Source: Streptomyces sp. 35G-GA-8 (GTDB taxonomy: Bacteria > Actinomycetota > Actinomycetes > Streptomycetales > Streptomycetaceae). Taken from it: a stretch of DNA of 64,000 nucleotides. Below the pieces are notes generated by a model, which saw nothing but the letters and a program-made list of their open reading frames with translations, ran no database searches and was not told the DNA's origin. The stretch lies in assembly GCF_023534745.1 (NCBI RefSeq), contig NZ_JAMHJQ010000011.1:1-64000 (forward strand), read 5' to 3'. The position numbers and the translations under genes are program-made. Shown here in pieces: positions 41,801 through 49,626 of the stretch; the stretch's first letter is position 1, and each line of letters opens with the position of its first letter.

Positions 41801-42283
41801 ACCGGTGTCACGCCACGTATGCGCAACTACACCACCGGCGGGCGCAACGTCCTCGACAGCTGGCTCGGCTATCGCAGCGACCGCACCGCCGGCAAAATCA
41901 CCAGTGAACTCGACCGCGAGCGCCCCGAACACTGGGAGCCCGATTGGAGCAGGGAACTCGTAGAAATCCTTGCCGTGCTCAGCCACCTCACCGCCATGGA
42001 ACCGCAGCAGGCAGAGCTACTCAACCGCATCGTCGCCGCACCCTTGATCGACGTCGCTGAACTCACCCGACGCCGCGTCCTCCCGGTACCCGAGCACTCC
42101 AAGCACGCTCACACGGGTGCGGATCACACGTTCCTGCCCGGCATGGAAACAGTCGATGGCCAACCGCCAGAACCCGTCGCCCCCCTTTCCCTCCCAGACG
42201 ATCCCCCAGGTAGCGCGCTGCCCACGCAGCACTCACCTGTGCGGCCCAACCCACACACTCGACGGCGCCGCGGCCCCGCCTGA
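38819..42283 (+). CDS. Single-chain type IIG/ISP-like restriction-modification enzyme
   Basis: 1,154 residues from ATG 38819-38821 (a GTG at 38798 is also possible). Order: PD-(D/E)XK nuclease (Asp66 in RPDLAV, Glu83-x-Lys85 in GYVELKSPDK); a helical coupler (about 130-360); N6-adenine methyltransferase with SGTYYTPAPLM, motif I from Asp382 (DPAMGTGTF) and motif IV Asn505-Pro-Pro-His508 (VIGNPPH); then a target-recognition region to about 1,080 and a Pro-rich end. No helicase block is present, so it should cut without ATP-driven translocation, unlike true type ISP. TTA codons at 40265, 40700 and 41417 make it bldA-dependent and suggest transfer. It lies between two att copies. Confidence 0.85.
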   Translation: MQRRDGFRRIVSEFGATCKQALLHGQKEAAIRRAVETLLVDAAGVLGLRAVLHAEVAITAHRIRPDLAVRIGKSPRNIVGYVELKSPDKNVIHPGGLNQRDRRQWEGMAKLPNLIYTNGQTWIMYRSGRQHGDTIHLDGDLRTAGSRLRLPAVSEAAFEAMLIAFLSWQPHPLTSMREVVAHVAPLCTLLRDAVHDRLDAEAGLSRHQRPFTDLASTLEVDLFPTTDDRDKRAAFADRYAQSVTFALLLAGSDTTGDSDSALAGMSLHEVGRRLGAEHSVMGRALQILTDQVEGEFRDSLDMLVRVIDAIDWRSALAGEPGFHIHLYEHFLQEYDADLRKDSGTYYTPAPLMTEMIRLVDEVLATTLDCPDGFADPGVSIIDPAMGTGTFLTGIIDLVARKQSEGGNEGFRAESVQELAGRLIGFEKQMGAFAVAQMRVGQMLRHLNARVRLHDMRLHLADTLADPWRPSELFDRYGALWGPLRDDAEAASTIQRDGRITVVIGNPPHREQAEGQGGWIEKGSPGRGDPPLDAFRLHGAAGVYENKLKSLCTYFWRWASHKVFDQHDDHRHGVVCFVSTGGFIRGAGFQGMRSYLRRTCTEGWVIDLTPETKRPPLNSRFFPGVQQELAIGIFVRRQGERHEELAPVHYTAVHGTRQGKEQQLQHLHIGGPGWRTSRPAEPAPFTPASISGWDTFPALTDLMPWCKPGVTTNRNWVISPSKITLRLRWDRVIQERNPAAKQALFKKTHSRTLDREAPQIPGHPHPAILLRDERGPCPTPVRIARRALDRQWLIPDGRLIDRARSELWQADIDSQIYVIEQHAQPLQTGPALLFTALVPDVHYFNGNGGRVLPLLHADHTPNIAPGLLHHFANSYGLQEVLAEDLLAYIAAITAHPAFTEHYTDDLNSLGVRIPLTADRGLWHEAIFLGRHILWASTFGARCINPEDGRPAGTSSSWRRLHPEIMYAREVAPDTLPSAISYDSERQHLVIEGGIFTGVTPRMRNYTTGGRNVLDSWLGYRSDRTAGKITSELDRERPEHWEPDWSRELVEILAVLSHLTAMEPQQAELLNRIVAAPLIDVAELTRRRVLPVPEHSKHAHTGADHTFLPGMETVDGQPPEPVAPLSLPDDPPGSALPTQHSPVRPNPHTRRRRGPA

Positions 42284-42510
42284 TCCGTGGCGCCGGCAGT
42301 CAGTTCGCATTCGCTTTCGGACTGCATCCGCATTTGCTCCCATGGTGGAAGGGCATAGAAACTGCTGAGAAGCCTCCATCCAGAACGCATTCAGCACACA
42401 TGAGAACGGGAAGCCCCGCGAACACGTGAGAACTGGGGAGGGATGTCTCCCCAGGCCAGGCACCCTGCAGCCGACGTTCCCGCAGGCCACAGCCTCGCCC
42501 CGGGAAAACC
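42284..42510. other. Gap between the RM gene and the second att copy
   Basis: 227 bp with no supported gene, less GC-rich than the surroundings (CATTCGCTTTC, ATGAGAACGGGAAG). GAGAAC-rich repeats at 42400-42432 are the only visible structure. Confidence 0.45.
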
Positions 42511-42551
42511 CCTAACGCGGGTGTCGCAGGTTCGAATCCTGCCGGGGGCAC
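42511..42551. other. att site: 41-bp copy of the tRNA-Arg 3' half
   Basis: Identical to 35916-35956 apart from one A-to-C change. It starts exactly at the anticodon and runs to the acceptor end, the usual core of tRNA-targeted AICE/phage integration. Only half of the tRNA is present, so it is not a tRNA gene. Confidence 0.93.
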
Positions 42552-42574
42552 AGCACAATATGCCGCTGACCTGG

Positions 42575-42720
42575 GGTTTCTCCCCCAGGGAGGCGTTCTG
42601 TTCGGCCTCGGTCTCCCCGGGAAGCAGGTTCGTACAGGTGTCGGCCGTGACGGTGATCGAAGGAGTGGCCGGGCATCTCCTGGATGTCCTTCAGGTCAGC
42701 CCCAGGCGCCTGGGCGAACG
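42575..42720 (-). pseudogene. Second integrase remnant (C-terminal piece)
   Basis: On the minus strand ADLKDIQEMPGHS continues, after a one-base shift near 42645, as SITVTADTCTNLLPGETEAE. This is the end of a tyrosine recombinase (the LGHSSITxTxDxY motif with Tyr changed to Cys). It stands immediately right of the att copy with its 3' end toward it, exactly as the first integrase stands beside the tRNA, so it marks a further, separate element. Confidence 0.8.
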
Positions 42721-42804
42721 CAGCAAGAACAGTTCAGCGACGCCGTGTTCGCATCGTGACTCTGACGCACCACCTCGTTGAGAGCCGCTCCGTTCATGGC
42801 GCCA

Positions 42805-44127
42805 TCAGTGACTCAGCTCGCGCGACTCCCACATGCTTCGCATCTGCTCACGGGCCTGATTGGGGGCGGGGACTCGTTCAAAGGCACCCGGGGAAACCCG
42901 ATGAATGACGTCGATCCCGTAATGGTGAAGAAGGTGCCGTTCCTTAGGATCGAGCGCTTGAGGGAAGAGCGCTGCAAGGCGGCCGACCGCGTCAGGGGCA
43001 TATCGCGCGTAATCGAGCAGTTGGGCCAGTGCCTCGCGCACGTAGCTACGCTCGACGCGCGACTTGGCCTCGATCAGTTCGCTTCCCTCGGGACCGTTCA
43101 AGAAGATGTCACAGATGCCCGCCGCACTGGCGAAACGTGTCGCTGTGGTGTCCGTGAGAGTTCGGCAGAATTCGATGACCAACGCCGACTCCTCCCGGTT
43201 GAAAAGAACCTTTTGCGCGGCTCGCTCCACCGTCGTGGAGCGAGTGTGCTGCCGCTCCACCGGCAACTCGCTGACCGTGTCGGGCAGCGCCACAGCGCCC
43301 GCCTCCTCCAGGGCCGTCCTGGTGGTAATCAGCAGACCGTCGATTCCCGCACGAGCCCGCTCACCGGACAGCACCAACTGCCCTGGGTACATGAAGGTGG
43401 ACCTGTAGTCGAGGAGAGCGCTCAACGTGGCGTACGGAATCTCCGCCGGACCGAACTGGCGCAGACTGTAGACCGTGTGCCAGCTCTCGCCCCCCTGCTT
43501 CGGCGGCCACATCACGTCGGCGAAGGAACTGTTCCGGAAAATGGCCCCGATCTCACCGATGGCACGTACGTGGTTCTTCCCGGTGAAAAGCACTACGTCA
43601 CCGGTGCGGACCGCTGCCATCTTGCCATCGTGGCCTGGCGTGGCACCCCAGAAGCGGGCCTTCCCGTCCGGGTGGAACTCCTTCAGACGACCCAGCTGGT
43701 CGTCCGTCAGCCTCTCGGCGAACTGGGATTCGGTGAACGGAACAAGCCGGTCCAGGGTGTCCTTCCAGTGCCGCCGCGACTCGGCACTGCCGAACGCCGG
43801 GGAGATCAACAGACGTGTCGCGAAGCTTGAGTCGGCGGATGCCTTCTCCGCTCGGGGTCCCTCAACATGGAAGCCGAGTCGGGTCAGCACCGGGACAACT
43901 GTCGCGGCACCTCCGGAGAAGTCACCTGGTCCCAAAGCGTGACCGTTCACATGACGGTGGGCCACACCGACGATGGCCTTGGAGTCATATCGGCGGCCGT
44001 CATGAAGGATCAGATAACTTCGAGCAGGCTTGAATCCGTACGTGGAGAGGAACACCTCCCTGCTGAGGTCGTCATACTCCGCCAGTGTCTGGAGCACATG
44101 GTCACGGGTGACGTCATCGATTCCCAC
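42805..44127 (-). CDS. Probable modification-dependent restriction endonuclease (head + EVE-like + PD-(D/E)XK)
   Basis: 440 residues from GTG 44125-44127, three parts. Residues about 5-90 (LAEYDDLSREVFLSTYGFKP, RRYDSKAIVGVAHRHV, FSGGAATVVPVLTRLGFHVE) resemble the N-terminal head of ScoMcrA-like type IV enzymes. Residues about 115-235 (FWGATPGHDGKMAAVRTGDV, VLFTGKNHVRAIGEIG, WHTVYSLRQFGPAEIPY) look like an EVE/PUA-type pocket of the kind that flips modified bases. Residues about 310-420 hold a nuclease core: Asp340 (CDIFLNG), Glu353-Ala-Lys355 (LIEAKSRVERSYVREALAQL). I infer cleavage of modified foreign DNA. It is the cargo of the third island segment, alone and intact. Confidence 0.72.
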   Translation of the reverse strand: MGIDDVTRDHVLQTLAEYDDLSREVFLSTYGFKPARSYLILHDGRRYDSKAIVGVAHRHVNGHALGPGDFSGGAATVVPVLTRLGFHVEGPRAEKASADSSFATRLLISPAFGSAESRRHWKDTLDRLVPFTESQFAERLTDDQLGRLKEFHPDGKARFWGATPGHDGKMAAVRTGDVVLFTGKNHVRAIGEIGAIFRNSSFADVMWPPKQGGESWHTVYSLRQFGPAEIPYATLSALLDYRSTFMYPGQLVLSGERARAGIDGLLITTRTALEEAGAVALPDTVSELPVERQHTRSTTVERAAQKVLFNREESALVIEFCRTLTDTTATRFASAAGICDIFLNGPEGSELIEAKSRVERSYVREALAQLLDYARYAPDAVGRLAALFPQALDPKERHLLHHYGIDVIHRVSPGAFERVPAPNQAREQMRSMWESRELSH

Positions 44128-44424
44128 ATTCAGATCATATGACTAGCGGTCGGCTCGACGACGGTCAGAATCAGCTCCAGGCGGATCGTTCCTCACGTGG
44201 CTCCCGCGCCCTGCGCCGGATCAACCGACCTTGCGTGCTTGTGGTATTGAGGGAGCCGGGCACGGCTCGGCACATCGAGCGGTGCCGGACGTGCGTGCGC
44301 GATGCGTGAGTGGACGGAGGTCGCAGTACTGACCAAAGGAGCCGTCGGCTATCCCCAGCGCGATCCTGAAGGGCACCTCCGGCCCCTGCGATGAGGAACC
44401 GGGTAGCCATCCGCATGCCGCGTC
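44128..44424. other. 297-bp gap at the right end of the island
   Basis: No supported gene and no fourth copy of the tRNA sequence. A 30-codon frame (ATG about 44301, MREWTEVAVLTKGAVGYPQR) is too short to judge. The island's right border lies here or is lost. Confidence 0.4.
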
Positions 44425-45495
44425 CTACTCGTCGTCCTTTTCCCGGTCTTCTTCGAAGACGAAGAGCGGTTTGGCGCCGTGAGCGGGTGTTTCGGCGTAG
44501 GCGATGGCTTCCGTGAAGCGTTCCAGCGGGAACGGGCGGCCTTGGGGGATGGTCAGTACTTCATCCGCGACCAGGGTGCGCACCTCGGACAGCGTGCGCA
44601 GCGCGTCCGTGGGTGAGGTTGTGCCGAACCAGCGGTTCAGCCAGAAGCCACGGACCACTTTGGTCTCGTAGATGACCGAGCGCGCGGACAGCGGAATCGT
44701 CAGCGCCGCCGGGGCGGTCTGCCGGTGGGTGGAGAGCGCGCCGTAGATCACGGTCTCTCCTCCCGGAGCCAGTGCCTGGGACACCTGGGCGGCTACGTGG
44801 CCCGCGACACAGTCGACGGCTTTGCGTACGCCGGCCGGTCCGGCGATGTCCCTTACACGTTGTGGCAGATCCTCGTCCTCGGTGCAGATGACCTCGTCGC
44901 CACCGAGCGCCTTGATCTCCGCGACGGCATCGCGCCGCCGCACCACATTGATCGTCCGAATACCCAGATGCCTGGCCAGCTGAATGACAAGTCGGCCGAC
45001 GGTGGAACCCGCCGCCGTCTGCAACAGCCATTCTCCCGGCCGTACATCGAGTTCCCGGGTCACCAGGAGCAGCGCGGTCAATGGATTGACAGCGAGTTGG
45101 CAGGCGCTGGAATCGCTCAGATGGTCGGGGACCGGCAGAAGCCGCCGCGTATCGGTGACAAGGTATTCCTGCCAGGTGCCGGCCACAGGCGGCCCGGGTA
45201 CGGCCGGGACAGTGACGGCCACCACACGCTCGCCGATCTTCAGTCCCTCGGTATCCGGACCCAGGGCCTCAATATGGCCTACGCACTCCATGTACCCGCC
45301 GACAGTGGGAAACTCGGGCGAGAAACCGTAGCGACCACGCAGCACGTGCAGATCGCTGGCGTGAATCGGAGTCGCCTTCACGCGGATCAGCGCCTGGCCG
45401 GCCTCTGCCGTGGGAACAGGCCGGGATTCCAGCCGCAGGACATCGTTCGGCTCGCCGGGCCCTCCGGCCACGAGCGCACGCATGGAGTGCGGCAT
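44425..45495 (-). CDS. MDR-family NADPH-dependent oxidoreductase (quinone/enoyl reductase type)
   Basis: 356 residues. The N-terminal GroES-like domain lacks zinc-binding cysteines (IHASDLHVLRGRYGFSPEFP, GGYMECVGHIEALG), and the Rossmann part has the AAGSTVGRLVIQLARHLG nucleotide motif. The form resembles mitochondrial-type trans-2-enoyl-CoA reductase (ETR/MECR) and quinone oxidoreductases; which substrate is used cannot be told. The protein ends in an acidic EEDREKDDE. ATG 45493-45495 has GGAAGG upstream. It is the first chromosome-like gene after the island. Confidence 0.85.
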   Translation of the reverse strand: MPHSMRALVAGGPGEPNDVLRLESRPVPTAEAGQALIRVKATPIHASDLHVLRGRYGFSPEFPTVGGYMECVGHIEALGPDTEGLKIGERVVAVTVPAVPGPPVAGTWQEYLVTDTRRLLPVPDHLSDSSACQLAVNPLTALLLVTRELDVRPGEWLLQTAAGSTVGRLVIQLARHLGIRTINVVRRRDAVAEIKALGGDEVICTEDEDLPQRVRDIAGPAGVRKAVDCVAGHVAAQVSQALAPGGETVIYGALSTHRQTAPAALTIPLSARSVIYETKVVRGFWLNRWFGTTSPTDALRTLSEVRTLVADEVLTIPQGRPFPLERFTEAIAYAETPAHGAKPLFVFEEDREKDDE

Positions 45496-45886
45496 GAGTG
45501 ACCTTCCGTCTCTCAGCACCCGCTGAACTCTCAGCACTCGACGAATTCGACGAACTCGACGAACTCGGCGGGCGGTCCGCGCAGGAGCGACGCAGCCGAT
45601 CTCCAGGTGCCACCCCTGCGCTCCTCCCAGCTTGCGCTCCTTCGCGAGCGCTGTCATGTCGTAGCGGCCTTGCCCCCTGACGGCTGCTCCTACGGCCGCT
45701 TCGGCCACGGCCCGGTCGTTCCGCGTACAACCCTTGGGCCCCATTACCGGTCATATCTGCACCGGACGACGCATGTGCGCGGGGTCGGAGGCCGTCAGGA
45801 TCAGGTCCCCGCAGGTGGTCGGCCCGGGATACCGATTCGGATGGGCCGCCACGGCGTCCGGCGTGCCGTAGGAGAAGAAGACACGC
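45496..45886. other. 391-bp gap with a 9-bp tandem repeat
   Basis: ACGAAYTCG is repeated three times at 45541-45567, shortly before the reductase start. Otherwise nothing is supported; promoters of both divergent genes must lie here. Confidence 0.5.
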
Positions 45887-47335
45887 ATGCAAAAGCACCT
45901 GCGCACCACCCTCGCGACCACCGCCTCGGCCGCTCTCGTCGGCGGTCTGCTGCTCGCCGCCGGGGGCACCGCCGTCGCCGCGCCGTCCGGCATTCAGGGC
46001 GACTTCAACGGCGACGGTTACCGCGACCTCGCGATCGCCGCGCCCCTCGGGAAGATCAGCGGGAAGTCGGGGGCCGGATACGTGGCCGTCGTCTACGGCA
46101 CCAAGAACGGACTCGACAAGTCCAAGCGCGCCATCATCAGCCAGGCCACCACCGGTGTTCCGGGGGTGGCGGAGGAAGGAGACTTCTTCGGCGACCGTCT
46201 CACCACCGGTGACCTCGACGGTGACGGCTACACCGATCTGGTGGTCGGCGTACACAGCGAGCGGATCGGCGACAGCGACTCCTACGGCGTCATCACCGTC
46301 GTCTGGGGCGGCGCGAGTGGACTGAAGTCCGCCGTCGACATCTCGGCGCCGCTGCCCGAGTACCGGAGCGAACTCGGCTGGGACGTCGCTTCCGGTGACT
46401 TCGACGGGGACGGACGCACCGACCTGGCCGCCCTCAATAACTCCATGCCCGGACTGAACATCTTCAAGGGACCGATCTCCCGGACCGGCAAGGCGGCGGG
46501 CCTCGTCGGTATCGACACGCTCGACCAGACCGACATCAGCGCGGACAAGATCATCGCGGGGAATGTCAACGGCGACGGCGCGACCGACCTCCTGGTCCTG
46601 GGCCAGCAGCAGAGCGACGACGACGTCTACCCGACCCGGGGCGTCCTCTACAAGGGGGGAAAGAGCGGTCTCAAGGCGTCGAGCAAGGTCGCCGGGGGCT
46701 ACGAGGCGGTCATCGCCGATGTCGACAAGGACGGTTACGGCGACATCGTCACCGGCAACTTCATGGAGAAGTCCGCCGACGAGCCGAACGGCGGCCACGG
46801 AGGCGCGGTCACCGTGACCTACGGCAGCGCCGCCGGGCTGTCCACCCGTACCCCGGTGCGTATCACCCAGGACACCACCGGAATCCCCGGCACCGCCACC
46901 AAGGGCGACCGCTTCGGCTGGGGTCTGGCCGCGGGTGACACCAACGGCGACGGATACGCGGATATCGCGATCGGCGCGCCGGGCGAGGACACCGGGAGCG
47001 CGATCGACACGGGCAGGGTCACCGTGCTGCGCGGCTCCGCCAAGGGACTGACCGGCACCGGATCCATAAGCTTCTCGCAGAACACGGCGGGGGTGCCCGG
47101 TGTCTCCGAGGCCACGGATCAGTTCGGCGCCTCCGTCAGGCTCACGGACAGCAACAGGGACGGCCGCGCGGAGCTGGTGGCCGGCGCCTTCGCCGAGAAC
47201 GAGGGCGCGGGTTCGGTCTGGCTCTTCAAGTCCGGTACGAGCGGTGTCACCACCACCGGTTCGACGTCCTTCGGCGCCGCCTCGGTCGGGGGGCCCACCG
47301 GTCTGTCGTACTTCGGCCAAGTCCTCGCCGGGTAG
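45887..47335 (+). CDS. Secreted FG-GAP/VCBS repeat (integrin-alpha-like) protein
   Basis: 482 residues. A signal peptide (TTASAALVGGLLLAAGGTAVAA, cleaved near AVAA-AP) is followed by about seven FG-GAP repeats forming a beta-propeller. Each repeat carries a calcium loop such as DFNGDGYRDL, DLDGDGYTDL, DFDGDGRTDL, DTNGDGYADI, with IGAPGED-type sequence after it. Such proteins are abundant in streptomycete secretomes and bind calcium; a ligand is unknown. ATG 45887 lies after AGGAGAAG. Confidence 0.92.
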   Translation: MQKHLRTTLATTASAALVGGLLLAAGGTAVAAPSGIQGDFNGDGYRDLAIAAPLGKISGKSGAGYVAVVYGTKNGLDKSKRAIISQATTGVPGVAEEGDFFGDRLTTGDLDGDGYTDLVVGVHSERIGDSDSYGVITVVWGGASGLKSAVDISAPLPEYRSELGWDVASGDFDGDGRTDLAALNNSMPGLNIFKGPISRTGKAAGLVGIDTLDQTDISADKIIAGNVNGDGATDLLVLGQQQSDDDVYPTRGVLYKGGKSGLKASSKVAGGYEAVIADVDKDGYGDIVTGNFMEKSADEPNGGHGGAVTVTYGSAAGLSTRTPVRITQDTTGIPGTATKGDRFGWGLAAGDTNGDGYADIAIGAPGEDTGSAIDTGRVTVLRGSAKGLTGTGSISFSQNTAGVPGVSEATDQFGASVRLTDSNRDGRAELVAGAFAENEGAGSVWLFKSGTSGVTTTGSTSFGAASVGGPTGLSYFGQVLAG

Positions 47336-47386
47336 GTAGGGGCACAGCACGGATCAGAGGTCGGAGGCAGGGGGCAGGGTCAGGGG

Positions 47387-47580
47387 TCAGGTGCAGTCGA
47401 GCTTCATCTGGGCCGCCGCGTGGTGGGCTCCGTAGCGGTCCCGGCCTCCCCAGTCCCTGCCCCGGTCGACGAGTTGCACCGAGAAGGAATCGCCCTCCAC
47501 CCGGTAGCTGCCCACGCTCACGAGGCTGCCGCGGTGGACGGTCTGGCGTACGCCGAAGGCGGCGTAGGCGGGATCCCGCC
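47387..47580 (-). pseudogene. C-terminal gene fragment
   Basis: On the minus strand about 60 protein-like residues end at a TGA (47387-47389): [60 protein letters not shown]. An in-frame stop lies just upstream and there is no proper start, so this is the tail of a truncated gene. Family not recognised. Confidence 0.5.
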
Positions 47581-47690
47581 ACTCTCCGGCAGCAGAAGCT
47601 CACGATTGGTTGATTGACCTTTCCCCAGGGTCAGAGCGCACCGTCCCGTCACCGGGCCGAAAGCGGTCCGGTGACGGAGGATGGGACCTC

Positions 47691-48551
47691 GTGGAACTGC
47701 TCACGATCGGCGAGTTCGCGGCGCGGTCGCGGCTCTCGCCCAAGGCGCTGCGGCTGTACGACCGGCTCGGACTGCTCACACCCGCGCGGGTCGACGCGGT
47801 CACCGGCTATCGCTGGTAACGCCGGGACCAGGTGGAGCGCGCCAGGCTGGTCGCCCTGCTGCGGCAGCTCGACATGCCGCTGGCCAGGATCGCCGACGTG
47901 GTGGCGCTGTCGGGTGAGCGGGCGGCCGACGAGGTTGCGGACTACTGGACCGAGGTCGAGGAGCGCCATGCCGTACGGCGCGAGGTCGCCGACCATATCC
48001 GTGACCGACTGTCGGGCAGGAGAACCCACATGTACGAGGTCAAGACCATCGACACCCCGGAGCAGGCCGTCCTCACCGAGCGCAAGCACGTGCTCTCCGA
48101 CGAACTGCCGCGCTGGATCCCGGCCGCCCTCGACCGGCTGGGGAAGGCCGCCGGGGAGTGCGGGGGCATCGCCGGCATCCCGTTCGTGGCGTACTACGCG
48201 GCGGTGAGCCCGGACAGTGACGGGCCCGCGGAGGCATGCGTTCCGGTCGCGGACATCGCGGCGGCGGAGGCATACGCGGCGGCCGGCGGCCATACACGGA
48301 CCGGCCGTACGACCACACTCCGCATCGAACCGGCGCAGCGCCTGGCGTACGTGCGCATCACCAAGGCCCAGGTGGCGCACCCGCAGATCCTCTCCGCGTT
48401 CGAGGCGGTCGAGGAGTGGATCACGGCCCAGGGGCTGACGGTCAGCGGGCCCTGCCGTGAGATCTACTTCGCGGACTGGGACGCCGCGTCGGCCTCGGAC
48501 GAGGTCTGTGACATCGCCTTCCCGGTGGGTGAGGCGGATACGGCGGGCTGA
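47691..48551 (+). pseudogene. MerR-family regulator interrupted by one in-frame TAA
   Basis: The GTG at 47691 opens a MerR helix-turn-helix ([40 protein letters not shown]). TAA at 47817-47819 follows, and the same frame then continues with RRDQVERARLVALLRQLDMP, a coiled-coil, and a GyrI-like effector domain (RWIPAALDRLGKAA to FADWDAAS). A Tyr codon (TAC or TAT) is expected where TAA stands. A single base change therefore splits an otherwise intact 286-codon gene. GGAGG lies ten bases before the GTG. The C-terminal part could restart at GTG 47832. Confidence 0.85.
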
Positions 48552-48622
48552 CCCCGGAAGGCGGTCCCGGGCCGGTCGGTCCCGAGGCCCAAGCCCCGGG
48601 CCAGGCCGGTCCCGGGCCGCCC

Positions 48623-49606
48623 TCACGTCCCCGTCTTCGCCTCCGCCGGTGCCTTCCACTCCGCCACCGTCGTCGTCATCGCCTCCACCACTCGACGGCT
48701 GCGCCCCTCGTTCTCCCGGATCGTGCGGTTGAACTCCACATGGATGAACGGGACTCCGTCGTCCGCGGCGAGCTTGCCCTGCTTGTTCGTACGTCCCGCC
48801 AGCGGGCACTTGGACGACCACGCGCGGCACACCCGGAAGCCGTCGTCCGCCAGCGCCCGCGCCAGAGTGACGGCCTGGGCGCGGCCGTCGTCGCCCGCGC
48901 CCGTGGACACCACCGCGTCGTGCGGCGGCGACGTCGAGTCCGCGAAGCCGTGCACCTGGATGCCGGGGAGCCCGCGGGCGACGAGTTCCGCGCAGACCGC
49001 GTGGAAGATCGTGTCGGTACGGTGGGCGACATCCGCGGCGTTCCCCTTGCCCGCCGCGCGGTGGGCACCGGCCACGACCAGCACCCCGCCGGGGGCGCCC
49101 CGCAGCACCCCGGCGCCGAGGGATTCGCTGTACGAGTCGGCGATGGGGTGCGGCACCTGCACCGAGAAGCGGACCGGCGCGTCGAGGTCGATGTACACCC
49201 GCCCCCAGCCGCGCACGTCCTCGCGGGCCCGGTCGGCGATCTCCGCGTACCGCCGGCCCTCGGTCGTGCCCTTGGCGGTGTCCCGGAGTATGCGCACGCC
49301 GAAGTCGACCTCGGCGAGCTTGCGTTCGGCCTCGGCGCGTTTGCCGTCGAGATAGAGTCCGACCCCGGCGGCCACGGTCTCGCGCTCGACGCGGCCGGGC
49401 GGCAGGAAACCGGCGTCGGCCACGGTGTCCGCGGCGAATCCCGAGATCCGGTGTTCCAGATCGAGGTCATTGCCGGTGGCGGGCGCGGAGGGTTCGTCGG
49501 AGCGCCGGTCCAGGACCGGGGTGACGATCACCACAGCTGCCGCGATCAAGACCCCGACCAGCAGGCTTGCCATGATTGTTATCTTCACGGTCGGAGATCG
49601 TGTCAT
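48623..49606 (-). CDS. Membrane-anchored hypothetical protein
   Basis: 327 residues, not recognised. One N-terminal membrane helix (ITIMASLLVGVLIAAAVVIV, about 9-28) leaves an extracellular domain. Notable parts: GAGVLRGAPGGVLVVAGAHR, then GIQVHGFADSTSPPHDAVVS with GRAQAVTLARALADDGFRVC, loosely like an OmpA-type or sugar/peptidoglycan-binding core, and FIHVEFNRTIRENEGRSRRV near the end. Its ATG (49604-49606) is only 20 bp from the start of the divergent capA gene, so the two share one control region and may act together at the envelope. Confidence 0.72.
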   Translation of the reverse strand: MTRSPTVKITIMASLLVGVLIAAAVVIVTPVLDRRSDEPSAPATGNDLDLEHRISGFAADTVADAGFLPPGRVERETVAAGVGLYLDGKRAEAERKLAEVDFGVRILRDTAKGTTEGRRYAEIADRAREDVRGWGRVYIDLDAPVRFSVQVPHPIADSYSESLGAGVLRGAPGGVLVVAGAHRAAGKGNAADVAHRTDTIFHAVCAELVARGLPGIQVHGFADSTSPPHDAVVSTGAGDDGRAQAVTLARALADDGFRVCRAWSSKCPLAGRTNKQGKLAADDGVPFIHVEFNRTIRENEGRSRRVVEAMTTTVAEWKAPAEAKTGT

Positions 49607-49626
49607 ATGACGTTCAAAATACCTAT

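Noticed and set aside
42511-42551. A second tRNA-Arg gene
   Set aside because: Only the 3' half is present; the D-arm and acceptor 5' strand are absent, so it is an attachment-site copy.
44171-44416. An 81-codon minus-strand frame at the island's right end
   Set aside because: Arg/Ser-rich, no ribosome site, no resemblance to known small proteins.
35883-44424. CRISPR array or toxin-antitoxin pair in the island
   Set aside because: No regularly spaced repeats and no adjacent small gene pair with toxin or antitoxin features were seen.
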